Positions 43,894 through 53,226 of a DNA stretch of 64,000 nt are shown here, one piece after another. The notes beneath the pieces were generated by a model. The model was not told the origin of the DNA and ran no database searches. It saw nothing but the letters and a program-made list of their open reading frames with translations. Origin of the DNA: CAVTWD01 sp963738325. GTDB taxonomy: Bacteria > Actinomycetota > Acidimicrobiia > Acidimicrobiales > Ilumatobacteraceae. Both the position numbers and the translations under genes were made by a program. Location of the stretch: NCBI GenBank assembly GCA_963738325.1, contig CAVTWD010000013.1:338386-402385 (forward strand), read 5' to 3'. Numbering within the stretch: the stretch's first letter is position 1; each line of letters begins with the position of its first letter.

Positions 43894-45537
43894 TCAGGCG
43901 TCGACGGTGAGGGCGAGGTGCTCGTGCACCGAACGGATCGCTGCGGATCCCTCGCCGACGGCCGCGGCGACCCGCTTGGTCGAGCCCGACCTGAGATCGC
44001 CGACGGCGAACAACCCCGGCCAGCTCGTCTCGTACGGCAGCGGGCGGCGTCCCATCGCACACCACGCCTCGCCGAGCACGTCCTGTTCCAGCGCACGGTC
44101 GGTGAGCACGAACCCGTGCTCGTCGACCGCGACGCCATGGAGCCACGCGCTGTTCGGCTCGGCGCCGATGAACGAGAACAGGGCCGTACAGGCGACCTCG
44201 TGGCGGGCGTCAGCGCTGCTGACGGTGATCCGTTCCAGCGTGGTGCCACCGGCGAGGGCGGTGACCGTCATCCCTTCGTGCACGTGGACGCGCCGGTGGT
44301 TGGTGATCCGGTCGACGAGGTAGCTGGACATCGTCGCCGAGAGCGGGCGGCGCACGACGACGCATACCGAGGCGGCCTTCTCGGCGAGAAACATCGCCGC
44401 CTGCCCCGCCGAGTTGCCACCGCCGACCACGGCGACGTCCTCCCCGGCGCACATCCGGGCCTCCAGTTCGGTCGCCGCGTAGTACACGCCAGCCATCTCA
44501 TATCGCTCGAGCCCGTCCACGGGGAGCCTGCGGTAGTGGGCGCCCGTGGCAGCGACGAGGGCTCTTCCGCCCACCTGGGTGCCGTCCGACAAGGTGGCGA
44601 CGATGTGCCCGGCGACGTCCGTGAGCGACGATACGGCGCACGGGCTGGTGATCACGGCACCGAACTTCTGGGCCTGGATCGACGCACGGGTCGTCAGGTC
44701 CTGACCCGAGATGCCGGTCGGGAATCCGAGGTAGTTCTCGATGCGTGAGCTGGTGGCGGCCTGCCCACCGAGCGCCACCGCGTCGACCGTCAGTGTGCGC
44801 AGACCCTCGGACGCCGCGTACACCGACGCGGCCAGCCCCGCCGGTCCGGCGCCGACCACCACTACGTCGTAGAAGCGTTCGGGCAGCGAGTCGGCCGTCA
44901 GACCGAGCTGGAAGGCGAGATCCCCGGGCGTCGCCCGCTTGAGCACCCCTCGCGGCGTGATGGCGATCGGCAAGTCGGCAGCGTTCACACCGAGACCGGT
45001 CAGCAGCGCGGCGATGTCGGCGTGGTTGTCGGCGTCGATCCAGTGGTGCGGCAGACGGTTGCGGGCGGCGTACTCGCGTAGGGCCATCGACGCCGGCGTG
45101 AACTCGGACCCGACGATCTGCAACGTGTCGGCAGCACTCGACATCAACGCCGCTCGGCGGGCGAGGAACGCCTCGAGGACAACATCGCTCAGCCGGGGTT
45201 CGGTCAGCACCCGCGAGCGGAATACGTCGGCCGGCACCACCACGATCTCGCCCGCCTGGGCGACTCGGGTCGACAGGTACGGGCGCTGCCGAGTGACCAG
45301 GTTGACCTCGCCGAGGAACCTGCGGGAGCCATGCCTGGTGATCAGCTGACCGTTCGGCCCGAGCACTTCGACGAGACCACTCAGGATCACGATCCAGTCG
45401 TAATGGTCGTCGGCCGGGGAGAACAGGATCTCACCCTCGCGGACCTGGCGACGTTCGCCGAGCGCGAGCACGATGGCGAGTTGCTCGTCGTCGAACTCCG
45501 GGAACATCACTGCGTCGGCCGGCTGTTGCTCGCTCAT
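43894..45537 (-). CDS. cNMP-binding domain fused to thioredoxin-reductase-like flavoprotein
   Basis: Intact 547-residue protein. Residues about 10-125 form a cyclic-nucleotide-binding barrel (REGEILFSPADDHYDWIVIL, SRRFLGEVNLVTRQRPYLST). A thioredoxin-like linker (LPHHWIDADNHADIAALL) follows, then a thioredoxin-reductase module with VVVGAGPAGLAASVYAASEG, ENYLGFPTGISGQDLTTRA, DVAVVGGGNSAGQAAMFLAE and WPGLFAVGDLRSGSTKRVAA. The CxxC of true thioredoxin reductases is not present where expected (AGVYYAATELEARMC), so its electron acceptor must differ. Nucleotide binding may gate activity. Such fusions are widespread in actinobacteria and poorly studied. Confidence 0.88.
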   Translation of the reverse strand: MSEQQPADAVMFPEFDDEQLAIVLALGERRQVREGEILFSPADDHYDWIVILSGLVEVLGPNGQLITRHGSRRFLGEVNLVTRQRPYLSTRVAQAGEIVVVPADVFRSRVLTEPRLSDVVLEAFLARRAALMSSAADTLQIVGSEFTPASMALREYAARNRLPHHWIDADNHADIAALLTGLGVNAADLPIAITPRGVLKRATPGDLAFQLGLTADSLPERFYDVVVVGAGPAGLAASVYAASEGLRTLTVDAVALGGQAATSSRIENYLGFPTGISGQDLTTRASIQAQKFGAVITSPCAVSSLTDVAGHIVATLSDGTQVGGRALVAATGAHYRRLPVDGLERYEMAGVYYAATELEARMCAGEDVAVVGGGNSAGQAAMFLAEKAASVCVVVRRPLSATMSSYLVDRITNHRRVHVHEGMTVTALAGGTTLERITVSSADARHEVACTALFSFIGAEPNSAWLHGVAVDEHGFVLTDRALEQDVLGEAWCAMGRRPLPYETSWPGLFAVGDLRSGSTKRVAAAVGEGSAAIRSVHEHLALTVDA

Positions 45538-45615
45538 CGCGGCGACGGTACTTCCGATGTGGAACAGTCACCGACGCCGCTGCGCCGGCGTGGAGCGCGA
45601 GCGGGATGCCTCGCA

Positions 45616-45936
45616 TCAGGCGAGCCGCGCCATGAGCTGCTCCCAGCTCAACGGGACCTCGCTTCCCCTCACATCGAAGAAGTCGAAGCGACTCTCGTCC
45701 ATGTGCGGCCGCAGCCGGCGGATGATGCCGCGGTGCGGATCGGCCGACGCAAAGGTCTCGAGCCTCGACCGGTCGAGCCACACCGAGAAAGTCCAGAACG
45801 TCGTGCGGGTCAGCTGCGCGTTCAGGGCGTAGCCGACGAGGCCGTCGGCGGCCGCCAGCTGGCGGCGGATGCGCAGGGTGTCGCGGAGGAAGCCCGGGAC
45901 AAAGCGAGATGCCCGCAGCGGCAGGCGAGACGCCAT
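45616..45936 (-). CDS. Small monooxygenase-like (DUF3291-type, dimeric alpha-beta barrel) protein
   Basis: Protein of 106 residues: ASRLPLRASRFVPGFLRDTL, GYALNAQLTRTTFWTFSVWL and HRGIIRRLRPHMDESRFDFF. The strand FWTFSVWLDRSRLETFA resembles antibiotic-biosynthesis-monooxygenase-like ferredoxin folds of the DUF3291 type. Start ATG 45934-45936 gives a natural N terminus. Ligand or reaction unknown. It stands between the flavoprotein and the divergent Coq4-like gene. Confidence 0.65.
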   Translation of the reverse strand: MASRLPLRASRFVPGFLRDTLRIRRQLAAADGLVGYALNAQLTRTTFWTFSVWLDRSRLETFASADPHRGIIRRLRPHMDESRFDFFDVRGSEVPLSWEQLMARLA

Positions 45937-45995
45937 CGCGAACGTAGTCGCGGTCAGGGTCAGCAGCCTGGACCTGGACCCACGGCAGAGCCGGC

Positions 45996-46765
45996 ATGGT
46001 GCTGCGCCCTCTCCCCCCGGAGGTGGCCGACCGGGTGGCGGCGTTCGCCCGGGAGCTGGGTGTGGACGAGGGGATGGTGGCGGTGGCGCAGGACTTCGCG
46101 GCAGGCTCGCTCGGCCTCGCCGCGTTCGACTTCGAGCGCAACGGCTACACCGCGACCTGGGCCGAGGACGCGGCGCGTAGCCTGCACACGTCCGCTGAGC
46201 TGTCGGCGGCGTGGGAGCAGGTCGTGCGCGACGACGAGCTGGCTGCCCGCTGGTACGCGCTGGCGGAGCTGCCTCAAGGCACGCTCGGGCGCCGGGTGTG
46301 GGAGCTCTACCAGGAACGCGGCTTCGTGGTCCCCGGCCGGCCCGGTCCCGCTCCGCCGCTCCTTGCGCAGCACGACTGGGTTCACGTGCTGGCCGACTAC
46401 GGCACTGTCGTGGAATCGGAGCTGGAGGTCGTCGCGTTCATCGCCCGGGCGAACGACGACATGCGGGCCTTCTCGCTCCTGGCCATGGTGGTGTCGCTCT
46501 TCGAGACCGGGTACCTGCGCACGGGCGCTGGTCTGTTCGAGGCCAGCCCCGGCCACCTCTCGGCCGGGCACGGCATGGCGGCGCGGGTGTCCGACGCGAT
46601 GCGTCGGGGCGCGCTTTGCCGAGACCGGGTGCGATCCCCGATGGGCCTACGGGTCCGAGCGGCCGGCCGAGCGCGCTGGTGCTCTTCCTGGCCGAGGCCG
46701 AACTCGCGTCAGCTCTTGACGAAGTCGGCGAGCTCCTGCGTCACGCAATCCGGTGGGTGAGGTAG
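45996..46765 (+). pseudogene. Coq4-like protein with HDxxHx11E metal site, two frameshifts
   Basis: Helical protein of about 255 residues. The central part has LLAQHDWVHVLADYGTVVES and a following Glu: HDWVH plus eleven residues plus E, exactly the metal-ligand motif HDxxHx11E of the COQ4 family, which takes part in ubiquinone biosynthesis in eukaryotes and proteobacteria. It continues DDMRAFSLLAMVVSLFETGY and HLSAGHGMAARVSDAMRRGA. Slips near 46620 and 46675 separate ETGCDPRWAYGSERPAERA and LFLAEAELASALDEVGELLR with stop 46763-46765. Actinobacteria make menaquinone, so the function here is probably different. Confidence 0.65.
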
Positions 46766-47133
46766 GGACCATCTCCGCGATGTCGACGCCGACCCCGCGG
46801 GGCAGGCGCTGCGCGACATCTGCGGGATGAGCAACACCACCGCCATGGCCGCGTTGAGCCTCGTGGTCGTCTGCGTCCTCGCCCTCGCACCTAACCGGCG
46901 CCTCGGTGCGCGTGGTCACCCGCGCCGCGATCGGCTGATGCGCGCAGTCGGCGCTCGGCCCATGTGGGCCGCGACGTCGGTGTCTGCGTCGAACGTGCCC
47001 GACCGAAGCGCCACATCCAACGCGTCGGCTGGGTTCGATCTCACGAGGTCTCGGCCGGGGTCTCAGCTCGCTGGGACGCGCGGAAGCGCACGTGCTGGCC
47101 ACCATCGCGTTTCCTTCGCCGTCGCCGGAGGGC
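46766..47133. other. Stretch without a well-supported gene
   Basis: On the minus strand a short protein-like run (SNPADALDVALRSGTFDADT, then DVAAHMGRAPTARI) occurs around 46930-47060, and on the plus strand a hydrophobic run (TAMAALSLVVVCVLALAP) near 46833. Neither has a clear start, domain or neighbour relation. They may be gene remnants. Confidence 0.4.
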
Positions 47134-47973
47134 TCAGAGCGCCGCAACGGCGGCCGTGGCGTCATCGATCGTACGCTGCGCGCCGTCTACCGTCGGCGGA
47201 GCGAGGACGACGAGCCGGTCGACACCTTGCTGCGCGAAGGCCTCGACGAGCTCGGCGGTCAGCCGTCCTCGCGGCGTCACGCTGATCTCGAGCTTGCCCA
47301 GCTCCGGCGGACGGGCGACGCGCTCGGCCGCGGCGCGCAGCTCGTCGTTCGCCTCGCCCATCTGCTCCGGGGTGAGCCAGTAGCCGTACCAGCCATGAGC
47401 GCGAGCGACGGCACGGCGGAACGAAGGCGGGCGATGTCCGCCGACGACCAGCGGGATCGGCGACTGCTGCGGCCGAGGATGGGCGTCGATCCCGGCGAAG
47501 TCGACGAAGCGGCCGTGATACTCGGGACGCTCCTGGTACCAGAGTGCCTCCAGCGCGTCGAGGTACTCGTCGGTCACCGCGTTCCGCTCGGCGAAGTTCG
47601 CGCCCACGGCCACGAACTCGGCTTCGAGGTAGCCGGCGCCGATGCCGAGGATCATCCGACCGCCCGAGAGCACGTCGAGCGTCGCGACCTGCTTGGCGAG
47701 CACGACGGGATTGCGCTGCGGCAGGATCACGATGCCGGTCGCCAGGCGGATCGTGGTGGTGTGCGCGGCCGCCCAGGTCAGCGCGAGCAGCGAATCGAGG
47801 GCCGGCGCCCGCGGATCCATCGGGGAAGGAGGCGCCTGTGGATCCGGGAGCACGATGTGCTCGCCCGCCCAGAGCGAGTCGAAGCTCGCTTCCTCAGCAG
47901 CCTCGGCCGCGGCCACCAGCGTCGCCGGCATGCTCATCGACCCCATGTTCACGTGGACCAGACCCAGCCGCAT
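47134..47973 (-). CDS. LLM class F420-dependent oxidoreductase
   Basis: ATG 47971-47973 starts MRLGLVHVNMGSMSMPATLV; the frame is open 18 bases further. Typical elements are ASFDSLWAGEHIVLPDP, TIRLATGIVILPQRNPVVLA, LDVLSGGRMILGIGAGYLEA, EFVAVGANFAERNAVTDEY and SPIPLVVGGHRPPSFRRAVA. The protein has 279 residues and an intact frame. Close to the TIGR03619 type of F420-dependent enzymes. It follows the VOC gene by about 30 bp on the same strand. Confidence 0.88.
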   Translation of the reverse strand: MRLGLVHVNMGSMSMPATLVAAAEAAEEASFDSLWAGEHIVLPDPQAPPSPMDPRAPALDSLLALTWAAAHTTTIRLATGIVILPQRNPVVLAKQVATLDVLSGGRMILGIGAGYLEAEFVAVGANFAERNAVTDEYLDALEALWYQERPEYHGRFVDFAGIDAHPRPQQSPIPLVVGGHRPPSFRRAVARAHGWYGYWLTPEQMGEANDELRAAAERVARPPELGKLEISVTPRGRLTAELVEAFAQQGVDRLVVLAPPTVDGAQRTIDDATAAVAAL

Positions 47974-48003
47974 GACGCCGACCCTACGCAACCGGCGGAC
48001 CCA

Positions 48004-48461
48004 CTAGACCGCGATCCGCCGGGCCGCGGCTGCCCGGTCTGGTGGGGGCGTGGTGAGATCGACGCCGGGTTTGAAGCAGCAGATCTCGATCTCGCCGCCG
48101 TCGGGGTCGTCGACGTTGAACGCGAGGATCGCACCGTAGTCGACAACCTCGGCTTCAGCGCCGGCGGCCGTGGCTCGCCGTCGCAGCTCGTCGAAGGCGG
48201 CGGCGTCGACAGCGGTGATGGCGAGGTGGTCGAGGCGTCCCTCGCGAACGTCGGGTGGGGTCCGTCCGGGAGCATGGCGGCGTCCACCTCGAAGGCGTGG
48301 ACGCCGCTGGCCGAGCCGACCATGATCATGGCGTGGCGGACGCCGGCATCACGCAGGTCGAACAGCGTGCGTGCGCCCAGCACCGTGGCGTAGAACTCCT
48401 CGAGCCGGTCCAGGTCGCTGGTGAGCGTGGCGACATGGTTGATGCCGGTGGTGAGCTCCAT
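48004..48461 (-). pseudogene. VOC family protein, one frameshift
   Basis: ATG 48459-48461 starts MELTTGINHVATLTSDLDRL, EEFYATVLGARTLFDLRDAG and AMIMVGSASGVHAFEVDAAM. A slip near 48240 moves to LDHLAITAVDAAAFDELRRR and GAILAFNVDDPDGGEIEICC, stop at 48004-48006. About 152 residues, a standard glyoxalase-fold protein. It is divergent from a marR gene with a palindromic site between them, and upstream of the LLM gene on the same strand. Confidence 0.75.
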
Positions 48462-48483
48462 CACTTGCTCCTCTGGCATTTGG

Positions 48484-48496
48484 TCAGGTAACCTGA
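48484..48496. promoter_or_regulatory. Probable MarR operator TCAGGT-A-ACCTGA
   Basis: A perfect 13-bp palindrome lies in the 71-bp gap between the divergent VOC and marR genes. MarR-family repressors normally bind such dyads over both promoters. An AT-rich CATATTAC follows and may be a -10 element for marR. Confidence 0.6.
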
Positions 48497-48532
48497 GCAT
48501 ATTACTAAGGGATCCTGAGGAGTTGGTGCAAG

Positions 48533-48994
48533 ATGACATCGGTCACGCAGAGGCGCATCGAGCAGCTGAGGCACCCCGAAGACAACACCGCCGCCCTGCT
48601 CGGCCAGGCCTGGGCCGCACTCGGCCACCAGATCCTCGCCGGCGTCCAGGCCGCGGGACACCCGATCCGCATGGCGCACTCGATGGTCTTCGTGCACATG
48701 GAGCTGGAAGGCATCCGCCTCACCGAGCTCGCCACGCGGGCCGCGATGACACCGCAGGCGATGGGAGAGCTCGTCGACGACCTTCAACGCATGGGCTACG
48801 TCGAGCGCGTCCCTGACCCCTCTGACGGGCGAGCAAAGCTCATCGTGCTCACCGACGCGGGCTTCGACAACCTCCAGGCCGCCTTCGACACCATCGCCGG
48901 CATCGAAGACGAACTCGAGACGATGCTCGGACGCCGTCGACTCGCTGATCTCCGCGCCAGCCTCCGGACGATCATCGCCGCGCAGCGCATGTGA
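48533..48994 (+). CDS. MarR family transcriptional regulator
   Basis: Intact 153-residue protein with winged-helix segments LEGIRLTELATRAAMTPQAM, GELVDDLQRMGYVERVPDPS and the wing DGRAKLIVLTDAGFDNLQAA. A CTGAGGAG sequence before the ATG is the ribosome-binding site. Divergent from the VOC-LLM pair with a 13-bp palindrome between, so it most likely represses both directions and responds to the substrate of these enzymes. Confidence 0.9.
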   Translation: MTSVTQRRIEQLRHPEDNTAALLGQAWAALGHQILAGVQAAGHPIRMAHSMVFVHMELEGIRLTELATRAAMTPQAMGELVDDLQRMGYVERVPDPSDGRAKLIVLTDAGFDNLQAAFDTIAGIEDELETMLGRRRLADLRASLRTIIAAQRM

Positions 48995-49080
48995 CGGTCA
49001 GCGCAGCCTACTGGCCAATCCAGGCGCACGAGCAGGCCTACATACCCGTTCATCGTGTGGACGACCCGCGTGGACGCTCG

Positions 49081-50504
49081 TCACCGGACGGGGAGCGACG
49101 GGTCGGAGCCGAAGAAGCGTGTGGGGTCGTAGCGGGCCTTGATCCTCGCCAAGCGCTCGACGTTCGCGCCGTAGTAGGCGTCGGCCCAGCTCTCGAGATC
49201 CGGGTCGGCGAAATTCTGGAACACCCGGCCCGATCCCCACGGGTGCACGCATGTCCACGAGCTTCGGACCCACTGGTGCGCCGCCTTCCCTATCGGCTGC
49301 CGACGCGTCGTGATCGACGAGAGCAGAGTGCTTGAGCTGGAACAGCTCGTCGCGATGGACGAAGGCCGTGGCGTCAGGGCGAACACGGTTGTAAGCGCCG
49401 CCCCACGGCATGAAGTCCAGCTCCCGCGCCTCGCCCGATGGCCGCTTCGGAGAAGTTGCGGACCAGCGCAGCGATGGCCTCCGTGGGGAGCGGGCGCCGG
49501 AAATACTCCGACTTCGCGAAGAGGCATGACCGCGGAGCGAGCATGGGATCCGCGGTGGGGACGACCGTGCCCTCGGCGACGCCGAGCTCCGCCCAGAACC
49601 GACGCGTGTCGGGATAGGACATGCGCCGGTGTGACGCCGACGACGGGTCGACGCCGGCCCCGGCGACCATTCCCTCGAGCAGCTCGAGGGCTGCGGCTTC
49701 GCTGCCACCGAGGGCTGCGTAGACGTCGACGGATGGTGGCTGGTCGGCGTGGTTGCTGGCGGTGACCTTCAGGCTCGCGGCGAGCTCGTCGGGAGCGTTC
49801 GGTGCCCATCGCTGCCAGGCGTCGATGACCGCGACCGCCTCACCAGCCGGCCAGCTCGCGTGGAGGTTCGTGAGCTCGGGGGCGGGGACCGTGCGGAAGG
49901 TGAGCGCCGTGACCGCGCCGAAGTTGCCGGTGCCGGCGCCGCGCAGCGCCCAGAACAGGTCCTCGTGATGGTCGGCATCGCAGTCCAGGACGCGGCCGTC
50001 CGCGAGCACGATCTGCGCCGCCACCAAGCGATCCGACGTCACCCCATACGTCCGGCCGAGGATCCCCAGCCCGCCGCCCAGTGCAAGGCCAGCGATCCCA
50101 ACGGTCGGACAGGTGCCGCCCGGGATGGTGAGGCCGTGCGCGTCGAGCGCGTGGTAGAGGTCACCGAGCCGCACGCCGGCGCCGACACGGACCTCGCCGC
50201 CCGAGGCCGAGATCGACCGCATCGGCGAGACGTCGATGACGACCCCACCAGTCGACGAGCGGCCACCGAAGCAGTGCCCGCCGCTGCGAATCACGTGCTC
50301 CAGCCGGTGCCGCTCGAGGAACGAGATCGTCTCGGAGACGTCGGGGGCACCAGCGCACCGCACGACGGCCTGCGGCCGTCGGTCGTCGAACCGGGCGTTG
50401 AACCCCGTCCGCACGTGCTCGTAGATGGGCGAACCGGGGAGGGCGATCTCGCCGTCGAGCACCGCGCTGAGCGTCCCCCAGTCCGGAGGTTGGCCCGTCG
50501 TCAT
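49081..50504 (-). pseudogene. Berberine-bridge-type FAD-linked oxidase, two or more frameshifts
   Basis: ATG 50502-50504 starts MTTGQPPDWGTLSAVLDGEI. RSGGHCFGGRSSTGGVVIDV holds the His and GGTCPTVGIAGLALGGGLGI the Cys that bind FAD twice covalently; GAGTGNFGAVTALTFRTVPA follows. After a slip near 49430 the frame gives LDFMPWGGAYNRVRPDATAF, and after another near 49260 VFQNFADPDLESWADAYYGA and RIKARYDPTRFFGSDPSLPV with stop 49081. About 475 residues in total, the size of a complete enzyme. Family members oxidise sugars, alkaloids and polyketides. No signal peptide is visible. Confidence 0.78.
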
Positions 50505-50643
50505 GGATAGCGGGTCTCGCGGGATTCGACCGAGGAACGCGCTGGCGCGGTGTCCCCCATCGGCACCCGCTCGACCTAGTCGACCAACAGGGTGATCGCT
50601 CCTCTGCGGTGTCGCTGCGCGTGCACTCCGCGCTGCTTGGTAG

Positions 50644-50740
50644 TCAGACGGTGATCCACTGGCGGCCGTCGATGAGCTCGCGGACGGCGTCCAGATGACC
50701 GGCGTGGGTGGCGGTCTCGACGATCATGTGGAGACGATAA
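50644..50740 (-). pseudogene. C-terminal remnant of a DinB/DUF664 family protein
   Basis: The last 30 codons read LHMIVETATHAGHLDAVREL and IDGRQWITV with stop at 50644-50646. This is the usual final helix of DUF664/DinB proteins (EETARHAGH..ILRELIDG), including the metal-ligand His. Nothing upstream fits, so only a tail remains. Confidence 0.5.
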
Positions 50741-51120
50741 ACCGCAGATGGGGAGGCCGGGCTCCGCGTCCATCGCTGGATGAGATGCCTCCGGGGCCGA
50801 AAACTCATCGCCGCGGCACGGCACCGGCCCCGGTCACGTGGATGCCACCAGCTATCACGGATGTCTCGATCCACTTGAGCGCACTCGGCCCGGTGCGACG
50901 CAGCAAGCATTGCCTCGGCAGCCCGGCCGGCGCCCAACTCGCCGCCCACGACGCCCGACGGCCGACGCGAGACATCGACCTCGCCCTGCTCGACGTGGAC
51001 GACGACCTCAACTGCCTCCGGGCGGGTGACCGCGCCTGAGCCGCTGCCGGCAGTGGTCGAGTCACGGTTCGTCGGGTGGCTGAAATCGAGGGCGGGTTCC
51101 CGACCGAGGCGACACGTTGT

Positions 51121-51458
51121 TCAGACCCGGATTTGAACACTTCCGTCGGCCTCCCGTACCTCGTGGACGGTGAGTCCCGCGTTGGCCGGGGCCGTTGATC
51201 ACGACGCCCGGTTCTGTGTCGAACCGAGAGCCGTGACACTGGCACATGATCGTGGTTCCGGCGAGCAGGCCGCCCGGAGAGTGGGCATGGCTGGTCGGCG
51301 CACGGGCAGAGGTCATCGAACGCGCACAACCGGTCCCCGACGCGCGGGACCGAGACGCGGAGCTTGCGGTCGGCGAGGTAGTAGGGAACGACGAAGTTGT
51401 TCGGGATCACGTCGCTCCGCCCGAGCGTGCGGAATGCATGTGTCGTGAGTTCACTCAT
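51121..51458 (-). pseudogene. Small Rieske-type [2Fe-2S] ferredoxin, frameshifted, with altered ligand
   Basis: ATG 51456-51458 starts MSELTTHAFRTLGRSDVIPN, then VGDRLCAFDDLCPCADQPCP. A slip gives GGLLAGTTIMCQCHGSRFDT (second CxxH) and another gives AGLTVHEVREADGSVQIRV with stop at 51121. About 108 residues. The first cluster motif reads CPCADQPCPL where relatives have CTHADQPCPL, so the His ligand appears as Cys. Given the indels, a sequencing error is possible. It probably transfers electrons to an oxygenase. It lies 25 bp upstream of the GMC remnant on the same strand. Confidence 0.65.
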
Positions 51459-51483
51459 CGTCCTCCCCGTTCAGTTTGCGCCT

Positions 51484-52440
51484 TCAGTAGGGGTATTCGG
51501 GAATGACGTCGGCCTTCTTAGCGTCGAGCCGCAGTTCGCCGGGCGCGCCGGCGGGTACAACGGGACGGTGTGGCATCACGGGATTGACGCGCTCGTAGCC
51601 GCAACCCAGTTGCGGTCTGGTGTCCACGTCGCCTCTGTTCGGCCAGAGCGACATTGCGGGCTCGGCGAGGGCGGTGATCATGAGCGACGGGTTCACGCCG
51701 GGATTGGCGAGCCTGGCGCTGCCGTCCATCACGTGCAAGCCCGGCTGACCGAAGACGCGCGGTCGACCCCTACTTGCGCCGGTTTCGGCGCGGTCTCCGA
51801 TCGGTATCCCGCCGACGAAGTGCGCCGAAGCGGTGCGGTTGATGACCTCGAAGAGCAGCGCTCCCTCGGGGCTGCCCATCTGCTTCGCCACCCGATCAAC
51901 GAAGTCCTCGATGGCCGGGATGTGCACCGAGGGCGGCGTTCCCGAACCTTGTCGACTCCGCAGCAGGCCGTCGTGCCAGAACAGGTCGATCGAGGTGTCG
52001 GTCGTCTGCGAGCAGAACATGATGAACGTGCGTTCGGGCCAGTGGCGCGCGTCATCGAAGCTGAGCACTCGGTTCGGGTGCTCGATCAGTTCCTTCAGCC
52101 AGGATGCGAACGGATGCTTCTGCTCGCCATGTTGGTCGTACGTCACGAGGAACGCGAAGACGTCGCTTCCGATCCCCAGTAGGTCGGTGCGATGCTCGTC
52201 AGCAGATCCGGCCAGACGCCGCAGGTGATCGCGACCGAGCCTGGCGTGATGTGGATCCTCTGGATCGCGTTGCCATTCTCCGTGTGTCCGGGTGACCGCA
52301 AGAACCTGTTCAGAGTTCGTTCGCACGCGTCGCCCGAGCTCGCTCGAGAGACCGGTGAGGCGACCGGTGTGCTGCTTATGGAGCAGCAACCTTGGCGGCG
52401 TGCATCTGCAGAAATCCCTCCGTTGTGCCGACCATCGCAC
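51484..52440 (-). pseudogene. C-terminal half of a cholesterol-oxidase-like GMC oxidoreductase
   Basis: Frame pieces give GRLTGLSSELGRRVRTNSEQ, HITPGSVAITCGVWPDLLTS, IGSDVFAFLVTYDQHGEQKH, IPIGDRAETGASRGRPRVFG-like C-terminal loop and VMDGSARLANPGVNPSLMIT. The VMDGS..ANPGVNPSLTI motif with its His/Asn residues is the active-site end of GMC enzymes of the cholesterol oxidase group. At least two frameshifts occur near 52170 and 52260. The N-terminal FAD domain (over 200 residues) is missing upstream of about 52440, where the LuxR fragment region begins. Not functional as read. Confidence 0.65.
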
Positions 52441-52578
52441 CCGGGGATTCTCCCCAGTACCTTCCTGGCCCGCGGGCCACGACGCGCGCGTCGGACGTTC
52501 CGATCGTGCCAGGGATCACCTCCGCCAGGAGTTACCGAGCGCGCTGCGAGAGGCCTGCAGCCGTCGGAGCTGTCGAGC

Positions 52579-53125
52579 TCAAGGGTGTCCGACGAGAAGG
52601 CACTCCTTGGGCAAAGCGGTGCGGAGCTGCCGCCGGGACCTGATCCCGAGCTTCGTGAACACCTTGCCCAGATGCCCACTCGACCGTTTTCGCACTGATG
52701 AAGAGCTGAGCCCCGATCTCGGGGTTCGAGAACCCGTCCCGAGCGAGCCGGGCGATCTGTTCCTCCTGCGGGGTGAGCTCGTCGCGCGTCTCGGGGCGGC
52801 GCTTGCGGACCTTCTCGCCGGTCGCCATCAGCTCGCCGCGGGCGCGTTCGGCGAACGCCTCCATCCCCGTCGTGTTGAACAGCTCGTGGGCGGTGCGGAG
52901 CCGCTCACGGGCATCCACCCGATGGCTCTCCCGGCGAAGCCACTCCCCGTAGAGCAGATGTGTACGGGCGAGCTCGGCGCGCACTCGTGTTTGGCTAGAT
53001 GTTCGATCGCTTCGCGAGACAGACTCTCGGGAGTATGGCCGTGGCTCAGCAGGGCTCGTGAACGGGCCCCGATGCCGAGCGCCCACGCGGTTCCGGTTGC
53101 GCGCGCCTTCGCGGCCAGCTGATTC
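52579..53125 (-). pseudogene. C-terminal part of a LuxR-family regulator
   Basis: Pieces in different frames give ARATGTAWALGIGARSRALL and ELARTHLLYGEWLRRESHRV, FNTTGMEAFAERARGELMAT and the LuxR helix-turn-helix DELTPQEEQIARLARDGFSN, PEIGAQLFISAKTVEW. A slip near 52675 leads to HLGKVFTKLGIRSRRQLRTA and stop at 52579-52581. This matches the end of AAA-type LuxR regulators with TPR domains (about 900 residues), of which only about 180 remain. Upstream pieces such as PEALRAALDALLLERIRR at 53129-53215 may be related debris. Confidence 0.6.
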
Positions 53126-53226
53126 GATTCAGGGCGTCTGTCGCCGGATCCGTTCTAGCAGCAGGGCGTCAAGCGCAGCTCGCAATGCCTCTGGACCGGA
53201 GTTCCGGGTGGCCATCCGGTGCCTCC

